Source of the DNA: Archangium violaceum
GTDB lineage: Bacteria > Myxococcota > Myxococcia > Myxococcales > Myxococcaceae
Reading direction: 5' to 3'
Assembly (NCBI RefSeq): GCF_016859125.1
Contig: NZ_CP069338.1
Coordinates: 8,497,501-8,561,500 of the forward strand
DNA length: 64,000 nt
The notes under the pieces were generated by a model. That model did no database searches. It saw only the letters and a list, made by a program, of their open reading frames with translations, and was not told the origin of the DNA. Below, piece after piece: positions 1-7,016 of the stretch. A program made the position numbers and the translations under genes. Each line of letters starts with the position of its first letter. The stretch's first letter is position 1.

Positions 1-42
1 TGAGCTGGGGGAAACGCCGTAGTTCTTGGCCTGGAGGCCGTA

Positions 43-267
43 ATGGAGCAGACGGATTCCAAGAAGAAGCTCGGGCGCTTCGAGCTACGAGTCTCCGAGG
101 ACGATCAGGCCGTGGCCTATTTGCGCCTCCCGAGTCACTCCGGTGAGACCTGCAAGATGTCGAAGTCGATCAGGCTGGCCGAACTCATGGGATCCTACAC
201 GGGCCCCGATGTGGTGCTCGACTTCGACCAGGATGGAGTCCTGGTCGGAATCGAGCTCCTGGCGTGA
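43..267 (+). CDS. DUF2283-type small protein
   Basis: A 74-residue protein. Its C-terminus, with LDFDQDGVLVGIELL, matches the ending usual in DUF2283 proteins, where a short acidic turn is followed by 'G-x-LVGIEIL'. A GGAGG ribosome-binding site lies 5 nt before the ATG, so this start is well supported. No enzyme motif, signal peptide or membrane segment is visible, and the family has no firmly established function; some members sit next to toxin-antitoxin genes. The gene is monocistronic here and is followed directly by the first copy of an 89-bp repeat. It shows no link to the biosynthetic cluster and is probably part of the flanking chromosome. The family call rests on the C-terminal motif and the length only. 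Confidence 0.6.
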   Translation: MEQTDSKKKLGRFELRVSEDDQAVAYLRLPSHSGETCKMSKSIRLAELMGSYTGPDVVLDFDQDGVLVGIELLA

Positions 268-278
268 TGCCCTGCCGA

Positions 279-367
279 GTAGGGTGTTGAGCCCTCGCGG
301 CGTGGGGTTGTCAACACGTTCGAGCAGAACGTCTCACGGCGAAAGGGGAAGAGGGCCGGAGGCTAGT
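279..367. repeat. 89-bp direct repeat, copy 1
   Basis: This stretch matches 3084-3172 in the same orientation with about four mismatches. Inside it are the palindrome GTTGTCAAC (307-315) and an inverted repeat ACGTTC/GAACGT with a 5-nt spacer (316-332). It starts 12 bp after the DUF2283 gene. The remaining bases up to the IS66 end at 436 hold no gene I can support. Confidence 0.8.
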
Positions 368-435
368 GGAGTGTCTTGCAAATTTTTCGACATAGTCAGG
401 AGCGGTGTCGATCGACCCATTCGTGCATCTTGGCG

Positions 436-450
436 GTAAATGCTCGCCGG
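436..450 (+). repeat. IS66 left terminal inverted repeat
   Basis: GTAAATGCTCGCCGG, the exact reverse complement of bases 1893-1907. It begins 42 bp before the tnpA start. Confidence 0.88.
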
Positions 451-477
451 AGCCCGTCGTGACGTGAAGGCAGAGGC

Positions 478-891
478 ATGAGCATGTCCGCCACCACCAA
501 GGAGGCGGAAGAGATGGACATGAAGGAGCAGGCAGAGAAGTTCCGGAAGGTGGTGCTCGAGAGGGGAGGAGTGGGCCCGAGAGCGCGCTACACGACGGAG
601 CAGAGACAGGAGGCGTTGGAGTACGTGCGAGCCCGGCAGAAGCAGGGGGCGAGCGTGGAGGAAGCGGCGAAGGAGTTGGGCATGAGCAGCTGGACGCTCA
701 GCCGGTGGGGAAGCGCGGCGCGGCGAGCCGGCCAGCAGCAGCCCGCGAGGGCGGCGCTGGTACCGGTGGAGGTGAAGGCCGAGCGAGCCCCAGTGCGAGG
801 AGGGGGGCTGGTGGTGCACGGGCCCGGGGGAGTGCGGGTGGAAGGGCTGTCGCTGGAGGACGCGGTGCGGCTGTTGCGGGGGCTTTTGTGA
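478..891 (+). CDS. tnpA: IS66 accessory protein TnpA
   Basis: A 137-residue protein with a helix-turn-helix-like region at about residues 40-78 (ending in the SSWTLSRW segment) and a C-terminal tail VRVEGLSLEDAVRLLRGLL of the kind found in IS66 TnpA proteins. TnpA acts with TnpB and TnpC in transposition; the N-terminal part probably binds DNA. An AGAGG motif stands just before the ATG. The stop overlaps the tnpB start (GTGA), which implies coupled translation. The gene looks intact, but the element has lost a working tnpC, so the protein is probably a relic unless it acts in trans. Confidence 0.82.
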   Translation: MSMSATTKEAEEMDMKEQAEKFRKVVLERGGVGPRARYTTEQRQEALEYVRARQKQGASVEEAAKELGMSSWTLSRWGSAARRAGQQQPARAALVPVEVKAERAPVRGGGLVVHGPGGVRVEGLSLEDAVRLLRGLL

Positions 892-1286
892 TTGGCTCGA
901 CGCGTCGGCTCGCGGTGTACGCCTACGGGCAGCCGTGCGACATGCGCAAGAGCTTCGACGCGTTGTGCGGGCTGGTGACGCAGGCGCTGGGGCGGGACTT
1001 CCTCTCGGGAGACGTCTTCCTCTTCGTCGGACGGGACAGGAAGAGGGCCAAGGCGCTCTTCTGGGATGGCTCCGGCCTGTGCCTGTACGCCAAGAGGTTG
1101 GAGAAGGGACGCTTCGCCCCGCTGTGGCAGCGCGAGAGCGGCGAGCAGCCGCTGGCGCTGACGGTGTCGGAGCTGGCCCTCTTCCTGGAGGGCAGCGAGC
1201 TGGTGGGGCGAGCGCCGCTGTCGCCTGAGCCGTACAAGCTGGTGCCTCTCTTCCAACCCCAGACAGCGCAGGGGGTGACTTCGTGA
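888..1286 (+). CDS. tnpB: IS66 accessory protein TnpB (Orf2)
   Basis: A 132-residue protein beginning at a GTG that overlaps the tnpA stop. It has the TnpB hallmarks in order: DMRKSFDALCGLV near residue 17, FLFVGRDRKRAKALFWDGSG at about 42-61, and CLYAKRLEKGRF just after. These correspond to the family pattern MRKSFDGL...FVFRNRRGDRLKLLYWDGDG...YKRLERGRF. Length is slightly above the usual 115-120. TnpB is needed for transposition of many IS66 elements, but its biochemical role is poorly defined. The next gene, tnpC, starts 56 bp downstream and is broken. Confidence 0.88.
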   Translation: MIGSTRRLAVYAYGQPCDMRKSFDALCGLVTQALGRDFLSGDVFLFVGRDRKRAKALFWDGSGLCLYAKRLEKGRFAPLWQRESGEQPLALTVSELALFLEGSELVGRAPLSPEPYKLVPLFQPQTAQGVTS

Positions 1287-1342
1287 GTCATGCGGCACGG
1301 ACTACTTGCGCGGGAGGGTAAAGCCATGTCACTACCGGGTGC

Positions 1343-1776
1343 ATGAGCTTCCACCTGGAAACAGAGAAGGACGTGGAGAGGCTGCGACAGGCGGCCCTCC
1401 TGCTGGAGGCGGAGAACAAGCGCCTGGTGGCGCGAGTGGTGGAGCTCACGCGCAAGCTGATGAGCGCGCAGGGCCAGGACGCCAAGGAGCTGCAGCTGCG
1501 CTTGCAAGAGTTGGAGCGGCAGTTGGCCCAGCGCACCGAGGAGTTGTTCGGCCGCTCCAGCGCGCCATGCGCGGGCTGGCCCTGGGCCGCAAGAACCACT
1601 ACGGCAGCCGGAGCCTGCGCGGCACCGAGGTGGCGGCCCTCTACTACAGCCTCATGGAGACAGCGAAGCTGTGCGGGGTGGACCCCAAGCGCCACCTGCG
1701 AGAGGCCGCGCTGGCGGCTCTGCGTGGAGACCCGATTCCCCTGCCCAACCAGCTCGAGCAGTCCGAGGTGGGCTGA
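1343..1776 (+). pseudogene. tnpC: IS66 transposase TnpC, large internal deletion
   Basis: The 5' part (1343 to about 1558) encodes a coiled-coil N-terminus rich in Leu and Glu that ends at the conserved ELFGRSS motif. The reading then jumps frame, and from about 1560 to 1776 the extreme C-terminus appears (RAMRGLALGRKNHYGSRS, then ETAKLCGVDP), which in intact TnpC follows the catalytic domain. The zinc-binding region and the whole DDE catalytic core are absent, so this is a dead transposase of about 145 codons where some 500 are expected. The deletion point is near base 1558. Confidence 0.88.
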
Positions 1777-1892
1777 CGCACCGCACTCTCTGCTGCATGT
1801 CCTGAGTGGACCGGGCGCCGCAGTGGCCATCGCACCGCGGTGAGCGTCCCGTCATGCCCTGCGCTCGTCGTCAAGCTCCTCGGTCACGGGGA

Positions 1893-1907
1893 CCGGCGAG
1901 CATTTAC
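1893..1907 (-). repeat. IS66 right terminal inverted repeat
   Basis: CCGGCGAGCATTTAC, a perfect inverted match to the left end at 436-450. It marks the right limit of the element, 116 bp after the tnpC remnant. Confidence 0.88.
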
Positions 1908-2088
1908 GGACCTCAAGCAGGCACTCAACGGTGTGGCCCCTGGAGCCCCTCCTGCCGGGGAGGTCGGGCGCATCGTGGTCGAGCTGAACGCGGCGGAGCG
2001 CGAGGTCCGAGGCACCTACACACTCAAGCTGTGGGCGGAAGAGGCCGGAGCCGGAAGCGTGAGCCTCGACGGCGTGACCTTCCCGTAG
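1908..2088 (+). pseudogene. 3' remnant of an unidentified gene beside IS66
   Basis: An open frame runs from inside the IS66 right end to a TAG at 2086-2088. Only the part beyond the terminal repeat can belong to the host sequence; it encodes about 59 residues with Glu/Val-rich alternation (GRIVVELNAAEREVRGTY, then a GAGSVSLDGV tail) that could be a beta-rich C-terminal domain. I do not recognise a family. Its codon use is like the surrounding chromosome. The simplest reading is the 3' end of a gene cut by the insertion; no matching 5' part is visible left of 436. Confidence 0.4.
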
Positions 2089-2103
2089 GCGCACAGCTTC
2101 CTT

Positions 2104-2589
2104 TCATCGGGAAGTGGGCCTGCCCACAGTGGCCACCGTCCTCGCGTGGGCAATGGCGTTCAGGCTCTCCTTCCGGAGGAAGTGCTCCTTGCGGATGCGC
2201 AGGACCCTCCGCTCCGCGTCCTCGAGCATCTCCCATGCTTCCCGGGCTCTGCGGGGGAAGAGGTGGAGCGATTGCACGTAGAGGCAGGCGATGTGGACGC
2301 GCAGCGCGAGGTTGGAGAAGCCGAGCCGCTGGACACGGCGAAGCCACTGGCCGAACTCCTCCCATGGCATGTCGAACGAGTACGCCTGAGAAACGAGATC
2401 CTCCGCGATGCTGCGCCGGGTCTGCTGGCGTTCAACCTCGGTCTTCGCCTCGCGCAACCACCGTTTCTCCAGTTCCAGCAATGCGCGCTTGATCTCCTCG
2501 TAGGGGGCGTCGGCCTTGAGCAGCGTCACGAGGAGCTGGTCCTTTTCCCGTCCACGCGCGAGCCCTCGCTCTTTTCGTGTGCGTCGCAT
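2104..2589 (-). CDS. Hypothetical protein, helical, paired with a lipoprotein gene
   Basis: A 161-residue protein of unknown family. It is Arg/Glu-rich and predicted largely helical, with charged segments such as EEIKRALLELEKRWLREA and an aromatic middle (YSFDMPWEEFGQWLRR). No signal peptide or membrane segment is seen. The ATG at 2589 has an AGGAG ribosome-binding site 8 nt upstream and lies 2 bp after the stop of the lipoprotein gene, so the two are almost certainly co-translated. Pairs of this kind (small secreted Cys-rich protein plus small cytoplasmic partner) can be effector and cognate protector in myxobacteria, but nothing in the sequence proves that here. Confidence 0.6.
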   Translation of the reverse strand: MRRTRKERGLARGREKDQLLVTLLKADAPYEEIKRALLELEKRWLREAKTEVERQQTRRSIAEDLVSQAYSFDMPWEEFGQWLRRVQRLGFSNLALRVHIACLYVQSLHLFPRRAREAWEMLEDAERRVLRIRKEHFLRKESLNAIAHARTVATVGRPTSR

Positions 2590-2591
2590 GG

Positions 2592-3023
2592 TCACGCTCC
2601 TGGACAGGGCTTGTCGTTGGCCTCCTTGGGCCATGAACCGTAGCGCATGCAGGCCTCGAAGCACGCCTTGCACTGCGTTTCGTCCCAGACGCGGCCCTCG
2701 ATGCTTCCACCGCCAGCATCGATGCACCTCTCATAGGCCGGCGTGCAGATGTCCTTGCGCCACCTCTCCTTTTCGGCGCGGGTCGGGAGCTTGGGAACCG
2801 CTGCATTGATTCGCTCAGCCGACTGCGGCGGAGGTGTTACACCACACCTTTCGTACTGGCCGGGGTTCATCTTCAGGCAGCAGGTGACGGTGCTGTCCGT
2901 CTGGTTGCACTCGCTGTCCACGAGAATTGCGTCCGCACCCGCACACCCCGAGGCCAACACCACGGCGATGACGATCGCCAGGGGCGGGCCAGACGAACTG
3001 GCGTAAAGCCTCAAGAGGCGCAT
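2592..3023 (-). CDS. Putative lipoprotein, cysteine-rich
   Basis: A 143-residue precursor with a charged N-terminus (MRLLRLY), a hydrophobic stretch and the lipobox LASGC, so Cys27 is the predicted lipid-bearing residue and the protein should be exported and anchored in an envelope membrane. The mature part has about nine further cysteines, including a CC pair in the middle and a C-terminal CKACFEAC cluster followed by a Trp-Pro segment and CPG. The paired cysteines suggest a disulfide-bonded small domain. The family is unknown to me. It is first in a two-gene leftward unit, with a purine-rich run before the ATG as ribosome-binding site. Confidence 0.65.
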   Translation of the reverse strand: MRLLRLYASSSGPPLAIVIAVVLASGCAGADAILVDSECNQTDSTVTCCLKMNPGQYERCGVTPPPQSAERINAAVPKLPTRAEKERWRKDICTPAYERCIDAGGGSIEGRVWDETQCKACFEACMRYGSWPKEANDKPCPGA

Positions 3024-3083
3024 GCATCCCCCCTGGTGGTTGCCATGCGAGCTTCAGGCAACTCGCCGTAATCTTCAATCCAG

Positions 3084-3172
3084 GTAGGGGGTTGAGCCCT
3101 CGCGGCGTGGGGTTGTCAACACGTTCGAGCAGAACGTCTCACGGCGAAAGGGGAAGAGGGCTGGAAGCCAGT
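3084..3172. repeat. 89-bp direct repeat, copy 2
   Basis: Second copy of the element at 279-367, same orientation, about 85 of 89 bases identical, with the inverted repeat ACGTTC/GAACGT conserved. It ends 20 bp after the stop codon of the last gene of the biosynthetic operon and so marks the left border of the cluster. Confidence 0.8.
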
Positions 3173-3192
3173 TCCCGCCTTTCCTCCGGCCG

Positions 3193-4332
3193 CTACATCC
3201 CGGAGGTCTGGGCGATGATCTCCTTCATCATCTCGGAGGTCCCTCCGCCGATGGTCAGCAGGCGCACGTCCCTCCAGGCCCGGGCGATGTTCGTCTCCTC
3301 GATGTAGCCCATGCCTCCGTAGAACTGCTGGCAGTCGTAGGCCACCCGCTGGGCGAGGTCTCCCGTGTACAGCTTGACCATGGAGATCTCCTTCAATGGC
3401 CTCTGCTTCCCTTGGAAGAGCTCCACCGTGTGGTAGGTGAGTTGCCGGCCGGCCGCCACCGCGGTCAGGTGCTCGGCGAACTTGTGGCGCCACACCTGGT
3501 ACTCGATGAGCCGCTTGCCGAAGGACTCGCGCTCTCGTCCGTACCGGATGGCCTCTTCCAGCATTCGCTGCATCACCGCGACGGCGTTGATCGCCGTCAC
3601 CAGCCGCTCGGACTGGAAGCCGTTCATGATGTGGAAGAAGCCGTCGTTCTCCCGGCCCAGCGCGTAGCGCGCCGGAATCCGGCAGTCCTCGAAGTAGAGG
3701 ATGGCCGTATCCGAGGAGAGGTTGCCCACCTTCTCCAGCTTCTTCGATACCTGGAAGCCCTTCACGTCGGTGGGCAGGGTCACCAGAGAGATGCCCGCGG
3801 CACCCGGGCCACCCGTGCGCACCGCCAGGATGATGAAGTCCGCCCGGGTCCCGTTGGTGATCCACATCTTCGAGCCGTTGATGACGTAGTCCCCGCCCAC
3901 CCGTTTCGCGGTGGTCCGCAGGTTCGCCAGGTCCGAACCCGCTCCAGGCTCGCTCATCCCCAGTGCGGCGATCTTCTCGCCGGCGAGCGCAGGGACGAGG
4001 AACTCGCGCTTCTGCTCCTCGGTGCCCACCTCGCCGAGGATCGGCGTCGCCATCTGACCCTGCACCATCAGCGCCATGCTGACGCCCGCGTTGTCCGTGC
4101 GGGCCAGCTCCTCGGCCAGGACGGTCACGAACCAGTAGTCGAGTCCGCTGCCTCCGTACCGTGGATCATGGTGGATACCGAAGAGGCCCAGCTCGCCACA
4201 CTTGCGGAACACCTCCCTCGGGAAGATGCCCGCGCGATCCCACTCCAGGGCATGGGGGGCCAGCTCCTTCTCCACGAACCGGCGGACCGTCCGGCGGAAG
4301 GTCTCGTGCTCCTCGGTGAACGGATGGCTCAT
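3193..4332 (-). CDS. Acyl-CoA dehydrogenase-family flavoprotein
   Basis: A 379-residue protein, the usual length for the family. Family signatures occur in order: the N-terminal helical domain from HPFTEEHETFRRTV, the FAD-contacting ALGMSEPGAGSDLANL, the KMWITNGTRADF segment of the middle sheet domain, and a C-terminal helical domain ending in QQFYGGMGYIEE and a Arg-Asp-Arg-like motif before TIGGGTSEMM. Such enzymes desaturate alpha,beta to a thioester using FAD. In this operon the substrate could be a carrier-bound amino acid or peptide, for example to form a dehydroamino acid, but that is an inference. The start at 4332 was preferred because GGAGG lies 12 nt upstream; the alternative ATG at 4344 has no usable spacing. 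It is the last gene of the leftward operon. Confidence 0.85.
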   Translation of the reverse strand: MSHPFTEEHETFRRTVRRFVEKELAPHALEWDRAGIFPREVFRKCGELGLFGIHHDPRYGGSGLDYWFVTVLAEELARTDNAGVSMALMVQGQMATPILGEVGTEEQKREFLVPALAGEKIAALGMSEPGAGSDLANLRTTAKRVGGDYVINGSKMWITNGTRADFIILAVRTGGPGAAGISLVTLPTDVKGFQVSKKLEKVGNLSSDTAILYFEDCRIPARYALGRENDGFFHIMNGFQSERLVTAINAVAVMQRMLEEAIRYGRERESFGKRLIEYQVWRHKFAEHLTAVAAGRQLTYHTVELFQGKQRPLKEISMVKLYTGDLAQRVAYDCQQFYGGMGYIEETNIARAWRDVRLLTIGGGTSEMMKEIIAQTSGM

Positions 4333-4340
4333 GGTGCTCT

Positions 4341-5408
4341 TCATCCTCCCGACTTCGCGGGCAGCAGGGCGAGCACTCGCGCGAGCACCGAGACGCCCTC
4401 CTCGTATTCGTTGAGGTCGATGTGCTCGTGGGGCGTGTGGTCCAGGGAGGAATCGCCAGGGCCGTAGGCGAGGGTGGGCACCTGCCACGCCGCCGCCACG
4501 GTGTTCCAATCGGAGGTCCCCGTCTTCAGCCGCAGCGTCGGCCGGGCGCCCCGCTCGCGGATGGCCTTCTTGAACGTGCGAGAGAGCTCGTCGTTCCCAT
4601 CCGTGCTGACCGCCTTCTTGTTCGAGACCGCCTTTACGCTCACACCGGGAACACCGCCCAGGAGCGCCAGCAGTTGGTCTCCATCACTGTGCGGTCCAGT
4701 GCGGATGTTCACGCTGGCCCGGGCCCACTCCTCGGTATCCGTCGAGCCCGTCTGGAAAGACGTCAGCGAGGGGATGTCCTGCTCGAAGAGTGGACGCTCG
4801 CGATTCCACGCGTCGCAGTGGCCGCGGAGCGCGTTCCAGGCCTCGACGACGTGCTCGGCGGCGGCTCGGTAGTCGCGGCTAGCCGTGTGACGCCGGATCG
4901 CGCGGTACTCGAGCTCGGCCCGGACGAGCCCCTTATAACCGATGGTGACGGCATGGGCGCCGCTTGGCTCTCCGTTGATGACGAAGTCCGGACGGTAGCG
5001 CTCGCGCACATGGAACGCGCCGCGGGTGATGGCGACCTCCTCCTCGACGCACCCGAGCAGCAGGAACTTCTTCCCGGCACGCTCGCTCTCCTCGAGCAGC
5101 TCGACGGCCTCGATGAAGGCTCCGATCGCCCCCTTGGCGTCCACGGTTCCGCGTCCGAAGAGACGGCCGTCCTCGATGCGCACCGGCACCTCGCCAGGCA
5201 CGGTGTCGATGTGGCCGAGCAGCGCGATGCACGTGTTGCCCTCGCCCATGCTCGCGATCGTGTTGCCCACCTCGTCGGTGTGCGCGCGCCAACCGCGGCG
5301 CTCCAGGTGCTCGGCCAGCGAGCGGGAGAACGCATGCTCGTGGTGGCTGGGGCTGTACTGCTCCACCATCCACTTGAGGAAATCGATCGTCTTCTCACGT
5401 GCCCGCAT
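4341..5408 (-). CDS. lysK: LysK-type M20 deacylase (carrier-protein release)
   Basis: A 355-residue metallohydrolase of the M20/ArgE/LysK type. Metal-binding motifs are visible: LLGHIDTVPG near residue 64, GRGTVDAKGA near 87, the catalytic EEEV near 122, INGEPSG near 144 and a late His in DHTPHEH. LysK cleaves the isopeptide bond between the C-terminal Glu of LysW and the finished amino acid. Here it would release the product made on the LysW-like carrier of this operon. It overlaps the kinase gene by 14 bp. Length and motifs are complete. A role as an ordinary dipeptidase is possible but less likely beside LysW, LysX, LysY and LysZ homologues. Confidence 0.85.
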   Translation of the reverse strand: MRAREKTIDFLKWMVEQYSPSHHEHAFSRSLAEHLERRGWRAHTDEVGNTIASMGEGNTCIALLGHIDTVPGEVPVRIEDGRLFGRGTVDAKGAIGAFIEAVELLEESERAGKKFLLLGCVEEEVAITRGAFHVRERYRPDFVINGEPSGAHAVTIGYKGLVRAELEYRAIRRHTASRDYRAAAEHVVEAWNALRGHCDAWNRERPLFEQDIPSLTSFQTGSTDTEEWARASVNIRTGPHSDGDQLLALLGGVPGVSVKAVSNKKAVSTDGNDELSRTFKKAIRERGARPTLRLKTGTSDWNTVAAAWQVPTLAYGPGDSSLDHTPHEHIDLNEYEEGVSVLARVLALLPAKSGG

Positions 5409-6246
5409 GCGTCGCGTCCTTCTGCTTCGGAGGGAGGGTGAACTTCGTGCCGGACTCCTCGGTGAGGGCGACGAACACCGGCCGATGCACTCGGGAGGAG
5501 CTCACGTAGACGGCGGGGACTCCGCCCTGGAGCGCCTTGCGCGCGGCATCCAGCTTGTACCGCATGCGTCCGGCGGCGAGCTGCATGCAGCCCTCCACGT
5601 CGTCGCTGTGCCGCACGAGCGTCAACGGATCATTCGGATTCTCGAGCAACCCAGGCACGTTCGACAGCATCACGAACGAGCGGGCGCCGAGCGCGGTGGC
5701 GATGGACGCGGCGACCTGGTCCGCGTCGGCGTTCACCAGGACGCCGTCCTCCGTGATCGCGGGAGGGCAGAGGACGGGCACGTGGCCCTGGTCCAGCAGC
5801 GACCCCAGCAGCAGCGTGTTCACCGATTGGATTTCTCCGGCGAGGTGCTCCCGGTCGATCCGGATGCGCCCTCCGTCGTTGATCTTCAGCGGTGGCCTCC
5901 GTTTCGCGACGAGCGCCCGCCCGTCCGCGCCGCAGAGCCCCACCGCGGAGAGGCCCCGCTCCCCGAGCGACAGGACGATGCGTTTGTTCACCTCGCCCAC
6001 CCACGCCATCATCAGGATGCGCAGGGTGACCGCGTTCGTGAGCCGCACCACGTTGCCCGAGGGGGTGCTCACCTCGGGGCGCTCGATGGAGTGAAGCTTC
6101 AGCAGGCGCTCTCCCGCGTCCGAGCCACCATTCACCACGACGACGCGCTCGCCCTGACGGACGAGCTCCGCGACGTCATTGCAGACGTTCTCGAGATCGA
6201 CCCCCGCGGCGCCGCCGATCTTGACCACGATGCAGGACGCGCTCAT
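5395..6246 (-). CDS. lysZ: LysZ/ArgB-type amino acid kinase
   Basis: A 283-residue member of the acetylglutamate kinase family. It has the phosphate-binding VKIGGAAG near residue 8, VVVVNGGSDAG around 36-46, and the nucleotide-binding NADADQVAAS near 168. ArgB and LysZ phosphorylate the side-chain carboxylate of an N-blocked glutamate or aminoadipate. In the carrier-protein version the amino group is blocked by LysW rather than acetyl. The product is the acyl phosphate used by the reductase encoded at 8919-9959. Start and stop overlap with neighbouring genes (ATGA with the upstream dehydrogenase), so expression is coupled. Confidence 0.85.
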   Translation of the reverse strand: MSASCIVVKIGGAAGVDLENVCNDVAELVRQGERVVVVNGGSDAGERLLKLHSIERPEVSTPSGNVVRLTNAVTLRILMMAWVGEVNKRIVLSLGERGLSAVGLCGADGRALVAKRRPPLKINDGGRIRIDREHLAGEIQSVNTLLLGSLLDQGHVPVLCPPAITEDGVLVNADADQVAASIATALGARSFVMLSNVPGLLENPNDPLTLVRHSDDVEGCMQLAAGRMRYKLDAARKALQGGVPAVYVSSSRVHRPVFVALTEESGTKFTLPPKQKDATHAGT

Positions 6247-7016
6247 CCGATCACACTCGCTCCGCCATCGACGAGCTGCACCGTCCCCGTGATGAACGAG
6301 GCCCGCTCACTGGCGAGGAAGGCGGCGGCGGCGGCGAACTCCTCCGGCCGTCCCACCCGGCGCAGCGGGATGTGGGCCGCCATGGCGCGCAGCCCGGCGT
6401 CCATGTCTCCCTCGGCTCCGGCGGTGCGCTCGACCGGGGGCGTGCGGGTGTAGCCGGGGGCGAGCACGTTGACGGTGACACCGCAGTCCCCGAGCTCCTG
6501 GACGAGCGCGGACGAGAACCCGACGATGCCGAGCCGGGAGAAGCCCGAGAGCGCGAACCGGGCTACGGGCCGGACGACCGTCTCGGACGTGATGAAGAGC
6601 AGGCGCCCCCACCGGGCCGACTTCATGTAGGGGAGGGCGGCCAGGGCCAGGCTGATGGGCGGCAGGAGCACCGAGTCGACGGCATCCCTGTAGGCGGAAA
6701 TGCCAAACTTCGTCGCCGGGCCCGGAGGCGGCCCGCCGCTGTTCGTCACCGCGATGTGGAGGCCCCCCATGCGGCTGGCGATGTCCTCTACCCAGCGGTG
6801 GATGGCATCGGGGTTCTTCAAGTCCACGGAGGTCGCATGCACCTGGCCGCGGGCGAGCTCCTTCAACCGGCGCTCGGCCCGGGCGAGCTTCTCCGGGTCG
6901 CGCGAGCCGATGGCGACATGAGCACCTTCCTTCGCCAGCTCCTCGGCGACGGCCAGTCCCAGTCCGCTCGAGCCTCCCGCGACGAGCGCGACCCTACCTG
7001 CCAGTCCCAGTTCCAC
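6243..7016 (-). CDS. Short-chain dehydrogenase lacking the standard Tyr-x3-Lys
   Basis: A 257-residue Rossmann protein with cofactor motif AGGSSGLG near residue 13 and an NSGGPPPG segment in place of the usual NNAG. The catalytic region reads FALSGFSRLGIVGF: there is no Tyr-x3-Lys pair, as in a subgroup of SDRs that carry an ALSN-x2-R motif. It may still reduce a carbonyl, or it may act in another way. By context it could reduce the ketone left by the transketolase step. The start is a GTG with GGGAGG 7 nt upstream; it lies inside the end of the sulfotransferase gene (23-bp overlap). Substrate assignment is inferred. Confidence 0.8.
   Translation of the reverse strand: MELGLAGRVALVAGGSSGLGLAVAEELAKEGAHVAIGSRDPEKLARAERRLKELARGQVHATSVDLKNPDAIHRWVEDIASRMGGLHIAVTNSGGPPPGPATKFGISAYRDAVDSVLLPPISLALAALPYMKSARWGRLLFITSETVVRPVARFALSGFSRLGIVGFSSALVQELGDCGVTVNVLAPGYTRTPPVERTAGAEGDMDAGLRAMAAHIPLRRVGRPEEFAAAAAFLASERASFITGTVQLVDGGASVIG

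Larger units (their letters stand above)
436..1907 (+). mobile_element. IS66-family insertion sequence, internally deleted
   Basis: A 1,472-bp element bounded by a perfect 15-bp terminal inverted repeat that begins GTAA, as is usual for IS66 elements. It contains tnpA, tnpB and the two ends of tnpC in the standard order. A full IS66 element is about 2.5 kb; roughly 1 kb is missing from the middle of tnpC, so the copy should not transpose on its own. The 8-bp flanks (TCTTGGCG on the left, GGACCTCA on the right) do not match. Either the target duplication has been lost or the flanks were rearranged after insertion. Confidence 0.9.

Noticed and set aside
1840-2088. An intact 82-codon gene starting with GTG at 1840
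   Set aside because: The first 22 codons lie inside the IS66 right end, including its inverted repeat, so the start is an accident of the insertion. Only 1908-2088 can be host sequence.
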